Below, piece by piece: positions 1 through 5,700 of a stretch of DNA of 7,953 nucleotides. The notes under the pieces are model-generated. The model was given only the letters and a program-made list of their open reading frames with translations. It was not told where the DNA came from and did not search any database. Source of the DNA: an uncultured Treponema sp. (GTDB lineage Bacteria > Spirochaetota > Spirochaetia > Treponematales > Treponemataceae). The stretch lies in contig CALINC010000146.1 of the NCBI GenBank assembly GCA_938045195.1, positions 1 through 7,953 on the forward strand. Direction: 5' to 3'. The position numbers and the translations under genes were made by a program. The number at the start of each line of letters is the position of its first letter. Within the stretch, counting starts at the first letter, position 1.

Positions 1-1
1 G

Positions 2-739
2 AGATTGGATTATGAAACTAACTCTATGGGAACATTTAACTTATTAGAAGCTGTAAGAAAGTATAGTCCGAAGAGTGTTATATTATATTCATCAACAAAT
101 AAGGTATATGGAGATTTTGCCGATTTAAATTTCACGGAAACAGATACAAGATACATATGTGAAGAATTTCCAAATGGCTTTTCGGAAAAATATCCCCTTA
201 ATTTTCAATCTCCTTATGGTTGTTCTAAAGGCTCGGCAGATCAGTATTTATTGGACTATTATCGTATGTATGGTATTAAAACTATTGTGTTTCGACACTC
301 TTCAATGTATGGTTCTTACCAACATGCGACATATGATCAAGGATGGATAGGTTGGTTTTGTCAGAAGGCTATTGAAATAAAAATGCGAAACAATATGCCG
401 CCTTTCACTATATCAGGAAATGGTAAGCAGGTACGAGATGTACTACATAGTTCCGATATTGTGAGTTTATATTTTACGGCAAAAGATATATCTCGTGCAT
501 ATGGTGAAGTTTTTAATATTGGGGGGGGGATTAGCAACTCTCTTTCACTTTTAGAGCTATTTTCTTTGTTAGAAGAATTTTTGGACATTCATATGGAGTA
601 TACATGTCTACCTTGGCGTGAAAGCGATCAATTGGTTTTTATAGCTGATAATTCAAAAATTACCGAATTTACTAAATGGAAGCCTAATATTTGCAAGAAA
701 GATGGAATACTTAGTATGTTAACATGGTTACAAAACTAA
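2..739 (+). CDS. CDP-paratose/CDP-tyvelose 2-epimerase-like NAD-dependent epimerase (5' end outside window)
   Basis: This is the C-terminal part of an extended short-chain dehydrogenase that probably interconverts nucleotide-activated 3,6-dideoxyhexoses at C2 (CDP-paratose to CDP-tyvelose, the Tyv/RfbE reaction) in the cytoplasm. The frame is open at the window edge. The family is usually about 340 residues, so roughly 90 N-terminal residues including the glycine-rich NAD loop are missing; the TTG at 5 is not a real start. Numbering from that codon, I see SSTNKVYGD (29-37), the catalytic YxxxK in SPYGCSKG (Tyr71, Lys75), FRHSSMYG, TYDQGWIGWFCQKA, ISGNGKQVRDVLH, NIGGG (171-175), NSLSLLELF and LPWRESDQ. 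This motif set is typical of CDP-paratose 2-epimerases rather than of GalE or GDP-mannose dehydratase. A run of nine G (521-529) encodes the NIGGG glycines. Family assignment is strong. The exact sugar is inferred, because the CDP-sugar partner genes are not in view. Confidence 0.85.
   Translation, partial: RLDYETNSMGTFNLLEAVRKYSPKSVILYSSTNKVYGDFADLNFTETDTRYICEEFPNGFSEKYPLNFQSPYGCSKGSADQYLLDYYRMYGIKTIVFRHSSMYGSYQHATYDQGWIGWFCQKAIEIKMRNNMPPFTISGNGKQVRDVLHSSDIVSLYFTAKDISRAYGEVFNIGGGISNSLSLLELFSLLEEFLDIHMEYTCLPWRESDQLVFIADNSKITEFTKWKPNICKKDGILSMLTWLQN
521..529 (+). repeat. Poly-G tract, G9, inside the epimerase gene
   Basis: Nine consecutive G encode Gly173-175 of the conserved NIGGG motif, in frame as given. 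Slippage to G10 would give a TAG stop at once (bases 532-534). Slippage to G8 would reach TAG at 552-554. Either change removes the last roughly 65 residues of the protein. It is the only G or C run of this length in the window, in an AT-rich gene that could have used GGA or GGT. Confidence 0.9.
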
Positions 740-746
740 AATAAAT

Positions 747-753
747 AAGGGGA
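747..753 (+). promoter_or_regulatory. Ribosome binding site supporting the TTG start at 759
   Basis: AAGGGGA lies 5 bases upstream of TTG at 759-761. The site matters because it shows that the frameshifted glycosyltransferase gene begins here, well upstream of the first ATG (1028) of its longer open frame. Confidence 0.7.
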
Positions 754-758
754 TTCTG

Positions 759-1729
759 TTGAAATTTTATCATTTTGTAAATTCTTTAAAAATATTGATA
801 GGACAAAAAGCTCCATTACCTATTTTTAAAATTTTACTTCGGTTGCGTATAATATATAAAAACATTCTAATGCCTGAGAAAAAAAATCTTTTGGGAAATT
901 ACATTCCGATAAAACCTTTTATGTAATTCGCCTTTATCCGCCGGCTACGGGCTTCCTTTCTAATTATAATTATATACTTGGTGCGATTGAATATGCATGT
1001 AAACATAATTATATTCCAATTGTAGATATGGAAAATTATATGACTTTATATCATGAAGATCAGCCAATAAACGGTACAAATAACGTATGGGAATATTATT
1101 TTGTTCAGCCTTCTAATTTTACATTATCAGAAGTGTATAATAGCAAAAATGTAATTTTATCCAATGGCACATTGGATAGTTTATTAGGAAAAATTGAAAA
1201 TTATTCTCAAAGAATTGAATATGCGGAAATGGTACCTTTTAATCATCGTACTAAATTAGATATAAATAAGATAACCTGTAGTATTGTTGAAAAGATACAT
1301 GAAGGAAAAACATTAGGGGTTGTATATAGAGCAACTGATTATCAAAGTACAAAAGGTCATTCTAAAATATTACCTTTAGAGGTTTTTTTTAATATTGTAG
1401 AAGAGAGAAAAAAACTCTGGGGACTGGATAGTGTGTTTATAATGACTGAGTCAGAAACTGCGATGGAATTTTTTAAAGAACGAGTATCTGATTTATTATA
1501 TATTAATAGGCCTCGAATTTCAAAATATAAATCCGGAACTAATATATCTGGATTAACACCTGATTCAATATCTAAGCATGAAAATACACTTTTATATTTG
1601 GCAGAGGTTTTTACCTTATCGAAATGTCATTCAATTATATCCATTCCTAATAATGGGACTTATGTTGCCTTATTATGGAACATGATGAGATATAAAAATA
1701 TCGAAATTTTAAATACCGGTAAATATTAA
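759..1729 (+). pseudogene. Fucosyltransferase-superfamily-like glycosyltransferase, frameshifted at an A8 tract
   Basis: A glycosyltransferase that looks split. From TTG 759 the first frame runs 55 codons to TAA 924-926. The rest continues in the -1 frame to the stop at 1727-1729. One extra A in the A8 tract (879-886) fuses the two into exactly 324 codons, a 323-residue protein reading KSFGKLHSDKTFYVIR across the joint, then ATGFLSNYNYILGAIEYA and IPIVDMENYMTLY. The coding signal runs well upstream of ATG 1028, so an annotation starting there would lose about 90 residues. Restored residues 187-195 (GVVYRATDY, Arg191) resemble the HxRxxDY nucleotide-sugar loop of the GT11/O-fucosyltransferase-like superfamily. 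GH at 200-201, the FIMTE strand and the late IISIPNNGTYVALLWN segment also fit that fold. Donor and acceptor are unknown, and fucose is not implied by the fold. It may be a true pseudogene, a phase-OFF gene, a gene rescued by slippage, or a sequencing error. Confidence 0.8.
879..886 (+). repeat. Poly-A tract, A8, at the frameshift point
   Basis: Eight A follow codon GAG (876-878) and are followed by TCTTTTGGG. Reading as given (AAA AAA AAT) leads to TAA at 924-926. Nine A (AAA AAA AAA TCT) join the TTG-started N-terminus to the downstream frame. The zero-frame bases 881-887 also read A AAA AAT, which has the X XXY YYZ form of a -1 ribosomal slippage site. Confidence 0.85.
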
Positions 1730-1734
1730 ATTAT

Positions 1735-3000
1735 ATGAGTAAAAATCGAGATAACTTTATCGATGCCGCTCTTTTTTTAACGGCGGCCAATCTTTTTTCA
1801 TCGATTATAAATTACATTCTTCAAATTATGTATTCAAGAAATTTTTCCATAGAAAATTTTGGCATATTTAATGCAGTAAATGCACTGACTGTTTATTATA
1901 CTTTTTTTGCGTCTCCTTTGGCAAATAAGATAATCATGGAAGTTTCTATATTTTCCAATAATACGGAGAAACTCAAAGCGTTTCTATATTTTAGCCGAAG
2001 GAATTTATTTATATATATTTGTTTTTTATCGATTCCTTCCGTAATGCTTATGATCGGTATGGGAATTTATGGGGATTTACCTATCTTGTTTATACTCTTT
2101 ATAGTTGTTATATGTTTGCTCGGAAATTGGTATATTATTTTTCAAGGGTTTTTACAAGGTTTACACCTTTTTTATCACTTAGCTCTTATCACATTTTTAT
2201 TGGCTCTTATACGTTTGGTAGGAACATATATACTTTTTTATTTCGGTCTGGGTATTGACGCCGTATTTATATTTACCGTCTTCTTTCAAATCCTTACCTG
2301 TCTTTTGTATTATGTTTTTTTGCCGAAGCCGATAAAAATAAAACCGGCTCCTCGTACCATATCGGTAAAAGAATTTTCAACAAAAACATTTTATAAAAAT
2401 TTTATCCGTTATATATTGCAAACAGGGATAATATATCTTTTATTTTATTTTATGATGCAAAGCGATACCTTACTTATAAAGTTTTTTTTCTCGGACTACG
2501 ATACCGGTATTTACAGTTCGGCCTCTGTATTCGGCAAAGCCATTGTGTTTTTATCAGGAGCGGTTACAATCGTTTTGTTTCCTCATGTAGCAAAAAATAC
2601 GGCTGATAATAAATCTTCTCTGCCTATTCTGTTCAAAGGGATATTTTTAAACTTTTTAATTGCGGGAAGCGGTACATTAATATTATTTATTTTTCCGCAA
2701 TTATTGGTTATGTTTTTCGGTGAAAAATATCAAGAGGCAATTCCTATTATAAAATACATAGGTTTGGCCTTTTTACCGCTCAGTATGCTGAATATTTTAT
2801 TTACATTTTATTTGGCTAAAAAACGATTTGACTGTTTCATCCCTTTGTTTGCGGCTTTTATAACCGAAATCTTATGTATTATATTGTTTCATAGTAGTCT
2901 TATACAAGCTCTCTTAAGTTTTTTTATCAGTGGAATCTTAGGATGTATAGGTTTTATGATGATTGAATTTTCTAATATATTACGAAGGAGAAAGATATGA
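1735..3000 (+). CDS. Wzx-type polysaccharide/O-unit flippase (polytopic membrane protein)
   Basis: A 421-residue inner-membrane protein of the oligosaccharide flippase (PST, MATE-like) family. It probably moves the undecaprenyl-linked repeat unit made by the neighbouring enzymes to the periplasmic face. I see about 12 hydrophobic segments. The first group lies roughly at residues 11-34, 42-62, 87-108, 115-137, 145-170 and 174-195. A basic, proline-containing loop follows (198-222). The second group lies roughly at 226-242, 262-284, 302-326, 335-359, 366-386 and 388-411. The second half carries the family-typical QSDTLLIKFFFSDYDTGIYS stretch and FGEKYQEAIPIIKYIGLA. Length is normal. The ATG lies 5 bases after the previous stop and has no strong Shine-Dalgarno, so translation may be coupled to the frameshifted gene upstream. 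Its TGA overlaps the next ATG (ATGA). Substrate specificity cannot be read from sequence. Confidence 0.88.
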   Translation: MSKNRDNFIDAALFLTAANLFSSIINYILQIMYSRNFSIENFGIFNAVNALTVYYTFFASPLANKIIMEVSIFSNNTEKLKAFLYFSRRNLFIYICFLSIPSVMLMIGMGIYGDLPILFILFIVVICLLGNWYIIFQGFLQGLHLFYHLALITFLLALIRLVGTYILFYFGLGIDAVFIFTVFFQILTCLLYYVFLPKPIKIKPAPRTISVKEFSTKTFYKNFIRYILQTGIIYLLFYFMMQSDTLLIKFFFSDYDTGIYSSASVFGKAIVFLSGAVTIVLFPHVAKNTADNKSSLPILFKGIFLNFLIAGSGTLILFIFPQLLVMFFGEKYQEAIPIIKYIGLAFLPLSMLNILFTFYLAKKRFDCFIPLFAAFITEILCIILFHSSLIQALLSFFISGILGCIGFMMIEFSNILRRRKI

Positions 3001-4052
3001 ATTATCCTATTGTTTCCATTATGATAGCAACTTTTAATTCGGAAAAGGTATTGCCTAGGACTCTCGAAGCAATAAGAGCTCAAACATATCCGCAAGATAA
3101 GCTGGAAATTTTAGCAATAGACGGAGGTTCTACCGACAGTACGTTGGAAATTGCAAAAAATTTAGGCTGTAAAATAATAGATAATCCCAAAACGGAACCT
3201 ACCTATGCCAAATGGCTTGGATTTAGCAAATGTACGGGGAAATATTTAATAACAATCGACCATGATGAGGTTATGGAGAATAAAGACAGCATATTATTAA
3301 AAGTCAAAGCTGCCGAAGAACATTCTGAATGTAAAGTGGTTATGTGCAGCGGTTATAAACGTCCGCAGGACTATCCTGCTTTAAATCAATACTTATCCGA
3401 TTTTGGAGACCCTTTTTCTTTGTTTATGTATAATTGCCCTAAAGATTTTCAGTTTTGGCTTCCGTTTTTAAAAAAATATTTTACAATTGAAGTAGACAAT
3501 GAAAATTATTCACTTATTTTGTTTGGAGGAAAAAGAGTTATACTAGTTGAACTGGATTGTTTGGGAACAATGCTTGAAGTTCCATATTTTAGAAATATTG
3601 TAAATAACTCTAAAGATCCTGAAAATACATTTTCCATGCTTTTTTATATTATGCTTGAAAAAGGTGATACATCAGTTATTGTTATAAAAAATGATCCTCT
3701 TGTACACTATTCTGTGGATTCATTAAAAGCGTATCTTCCTAAACTTAAATGGCGTATTTGTAATAATATACATTTCCCGGAACAAGGAAAAGTTGGATTT
3801 ACGGGCAGACAGCAATATCAAAAAATAAGTCAAAATAAAAAATATTTATTTATACCCTACAGTTTAACTATTATAATTCCATTTTTGTACAGCCTTGTTT
3901 TGTCGATACAGCGTAAAAATCCCATATATCTTATGCATCCTGTTTTATGTCTATATGTTGCTTTTGAAATACTGTACCAATATGCACTCAAGCTGTTCGG
4001 TAAAACTCCCGCATTTACCAGTTATGACGGTAAAAAAGAGGTTAATCTATGA
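2997..4052 (+). CDS. Family 2 glycosyltransferase with C-terminal membrane anchor
   Basis: A 351-residue GT-A fold transferase that adds a sugar from a nucleotide donor to the growing lipid-linked glycan at the cytoplasmic face of the inner membrane. The N-terminus has the GT2 start VSIMIATFNSEKVLPRTLEA (6-25), then DGGSTDST (42-49) for nucleotide binding and ITIDHDEVM (86-94), whose DHD stands in for the metal-binding DxD. After the catalytic domain, two hydrophobic segments (about 285-304 and 311-336) suggest membrane anchoring. I do not see a clear QxxRW motif, although LKWRI (251-255) lies where a related feature might be. The start is well supported: AAGGAG at 2985-2990 lies 6 bases before the ATG, which overlaps the flippase stop as ATGA. 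The stop again overlaps the next ATG. Donor and acceptor are unknown. Confidence 0.87.
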   Translation: MNYPIVSIMIATFNSEKVLPRTLEAIRAQTYPQDKLEILAIDGGSTDSTLEIAKNLGCKIIDNPKTEPTYAKWLGFSKCTGKYLITIDHDEVMENKDSILLKVKAAEEHSECKVVMCSGYKRPQDYPALNQYLSDFGDPFSLFMYNCPKDFQFWLPFLKKYFTIEVDNENYSLILFGGKRVILVELDCLGTMLEVPYFRNIVNNSKDPENTFSMLFYIMLEKGDTSVIVIKNDPLVHYSVDSLKAYLPKLKWRICNNIHFPEQGKVGFTGRQQYQKISQNKKYLFIPYSLTIIIPFLYSLVLSIQRKNPIYLMHPVLCLYVAFEILYQYALKLFGKTPAFTSYDGKKEVNL

Positions 4053-5176
4053 TCCCTTTTAATATTCCGCCTGCAAGCGGAAAAGAAATTGCATATATAC
4101 AAAAAGCAATAGAAAACCGTAAAATTTGCGGAGACGGCGAATTTACAAAAAAATGTTCCGCTTGGATGGAAGGTAAATTTAATACACAAAAGGTGCTTTT
4201 AACAACTTCAGGAACTTCCGCTTTGGAAATGGCGGCTGTTTTATGTGATATACAAGCGGGTGATGAAGTTATTATGCCCTCTTACACCTTTTGTTCAACG
4301 GCGAATGCCTTTGTTCAACGCGGAGCAAAAATTATTTTTGTAGATATTCGTCCCGATACGATGAACATCGACGAAACTAAAATTGCAGAAGCCGTTACCT
4401 CTAAAACAAAGGCTATAGTGCCCGTCCACTATGCAGGTGTATCATGTGAAATGAATGCTATTATGAAGATTGCAAAAAAGCATAATCTTTTTGTTGTTGA
4501 AGATGCTGCTCAAGGGGTTATGTCTTCATATAAAGGAAAAGCTCTGGGTACAATCGGCGATTTCGGCTGCTACAGCTTCCATGAAACAAAAAACTACAGC
4601 ATGGGGGAAGGCGGTGCTATTGTAATAAACAATCCCCAATACATTGAACGGGCAGAAATAATCCGTGAAAAAGGAACAAACAGAAGTCAGTTTTGGCGAG
4701 GGCAAGTCGATAAATATACATGGATCGAATACGGTTCATCTTTTTTGCCGAGTGAATTGAACGCCGCATATTTATGGGGACAGCTTGAAATTGCAGATGA
4801 GATAAATAATGACCGTTTGACAAGTTGGAATGAATATTATCAAAATCTTACGGAATTAGAAAAGAAAGGCTGTATTGAATTACCTGTTATTCCTTCCGAT
4901 TGTGTACACAATGCTCATATGTTTTATATAAAAGTTAAAGATATTGAAGAACGTACTCGTTTAATAGAATTTTTAAAACATAAAGATATAGGGGCTGTTT
5001 TTCATTATGTTCCCTTACACTCTGCATCGGCGGGGAAAAAATACGGCTTTTTTTTCGGCCGAGATATTTATACGACTAAAGAAAGTGAGCGCCTATTGAG
5101 GCTTCCAATGTATTACGGATTAACTAAGGAAAATATAAACAAAATATGCAATACAATTAAATTATTTTGGGAGTAA
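4049..5176 (+). CDS. wecE: dTDP-4-amino-4,6-dideoxygalactose transaminase (WecE/RffA)
   Basis: A 375-residue PLP-dependent sugar aminotransferase of the DegT/DnrJ/EryC1 family. It should convert dTDP-4-keto-6-deoxy-D-glucose plus glutamate to dTDP-4-amino-4,6-dideoxy-D-galactose in the cytoplasm. From memory of enterobacterial WecE, the match is close nearly end to end: MIPFN at the start, KICGDGEFT (25-33), GDEVIMPSYTFCSTANAF (71-88), RPDTMNIDET (101-110), VPVHYAGV (124-131), VEDAAQGVMS (150-159), SFHETKNY (176-183), REKGTNRSQFWRGQVDKYTW and TTKESERLLRLP. Lys181 is the expected PLP Schiff-base lysine and Asp152 the residue pairing with the PLP ring nitrogen. One glycine is missing just after the lysine loop (SMGEGGA against AGGEGGA as I recall it). 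AAGAGG at 4036-4041 precedes the ATG. No dTDP-glucose synthase or dehydratase genes (rmlA/rmlB type) are in view, so the substrate must come from elsewhere. Confidence 0.95.
   Translation: MIPFNIPPASGKEIAYIQKAIENRKICGDGEFTKKCSAWMEGKFNTQKVLLTTSGTSALEMAAVLCDIQAGDEVIMPSYTFCSTANAFVQRGAKIIFVDIRPDTMNIDETKIAEAVTSKTKAIVPVHYAGVSCEMNAIMKIAKKHNLFVVEDAAQGVMSSYKGKALGTIGDFGCYSFHETKNYSMGEGGAIVINNPQYIERAEIIREKGTNRSQFWRGQVDKYTWIEYGSSFLPSELNAAYLWGQLEIADEINNDRLTSWNEYYQNLTELEKKGCIELPVIPSDCVHNAHMFYIKVKDIEERTRLIEFLKHKDIGAVFHYVPLHSASAGKKYGFFFGRDIYTTKESERLLRLPMYYGLTKENINKICNTIKLFWE
5048..5055 (+). repeat. Poly-T tract, T8, inside wecE
   Basis: Eight T within the codons for the GFFFGRD segment near the end of WecE, in frame. 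It is listed only as a comparison for the other tracts. Similar 8-base A or T runs occur at 1383-1390, 5766-5773 and 7738-7745, all in frame, so A/T runs of this length are ordinary here. Confidence 0.8.
5169..5173 (+). promoter_or_regulatory. Ribosome binding site deciding the ATG 5185 start
   Basis: GGGAG, inside the last codons of wecE, lies 11 bases before ATG 5185. The upstream in-frame TTG at 5167 lies at the left edge of this site and would have no binding site of its own at the right distance, so 5185 is preferred. Confidence 0.55.
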
Positions 5177-5184
5177 TAAATATT

Positions 5185-5691
5185 ATGATTGTTACTTTAC
5201 GCCCTATAACAATAAATGATACTGCCAATATAATTAGATGGCGGAACAGTGATATTGTAAGAAGTATGTTCATAGATAGAACTCTTCTTACTCAAGAAAC
5301 ACATAATGAATGGTTAAACACATTTGTTTCTACCGGCAAGGTTGTGCAGATGATTATTTCGCTATCATCCACCGGACATGATATCGGTTCCATTTTTTTA
5401 AAAGATATAGATCCGATTCATCACAAAGCCGAATTCGGAATATTTATCGGTGAAAAAACAGAGCTAGGTAAAGGGTACGGATTAAGTGCAACAAAGCAAA
5501 TAATAACCTATGGATTTTCAAAATTAAAATTACATAAGATATATTTACGTGTACTGAAAACGAATGAATCGGCAATACGTATGTATGAAAAAGCCGGTTT
5601 TAAAAAAATAGGTATTTTTAAAGACGATGTTTTTATTGATAATACTTATTTGGATATCGTGTTTATGGAAATACTCAACGTACAATCTTAA
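5185..5691 (+). CDS. GNAT-family N-acetyltransferase (PseH/RimJ-like), probable amino-sugar acetyltransferase
   Basis: A 168-residue acetyl-CoA-dependent acetyltransferase. TLRPITINDTANIIRWRNSD (4-23) and HNEWL (40-44) are typical of the RimJ/RimL branch that includes PseH-type sugar-nucleotide acetyltransferases. EFGIFIGE (83-90) and LGKGYG (94-99) form the acetyl-CoA pyrophosphate loop. LRVLKTNESAIRMYEKAGF (121-139) is the usual asparagine/tyrosine motif near the end of the fold. Because it directly follows wecE (8 bases apart), the likely role is N-acetylation of dTDP-4-amino-4,6-dideoxygalactose to dTDP-Fuc4NAc, as WecD does in enterobacteria. That role is inferred from context; the sequence alone fits other amine substrates. 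In-frame TTG 5167 would add six residues, but ATG 5185 is better placed relative to GGGAG and to the conserved LRP start. Confidence 0.85.
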   Translation: MIVTLRPITINDTANIIRWRNSDIVRSMFIDRTLLTQETHNEWLNTFVSTGKVVQMIISLSSTGHDIGSIFLKDIDPIHHKAEFGIFIGEKTELGKGYGLSATKQIITYGFSKLKLHKIYLRVLKTNESAIRMYEKAGFKKIGIFKDDVFIDNTYLDIVFMEILNVQS

Positions 5692-5700
5692 AGGAACTGT

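Noticed and set aside
887..960. A stem-loop downstream of the A8 tract stimulating programmed frameshifting
   Set aside because: The GCCGGC-containing stretch near 940-952 offers only short, weak pairings and is too far from the tract for a classic stimulator.
1383..1390. T8 run in the glycosyltransferase gene (and A8/T8 runs at 5048-5055, 5766-5773 and 7738-7745) as further phase switches
   Set aside because: All are in frame, encode ordinary Phe or Lys codons, and are expected by composition in such AT-rich DNA; nothing singles them out.
1028..1729. Treating ATG 1028 as the true start of the glycosyltransferase
   Set aside because: The same frame upstream of 1028 carries conserved-looking sequence back to the A8 tract, there is no good binding site before 1028, and the TTG 759 start completes the protein exactly with one added A.
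5167..5184. TTG 5167 as the start of the acetyltransferase
   Set aside because: It lies at the edge of the GGGAG site that best serves ATG 5185 and adds only six unconserved residues before the expected LRP beginning.
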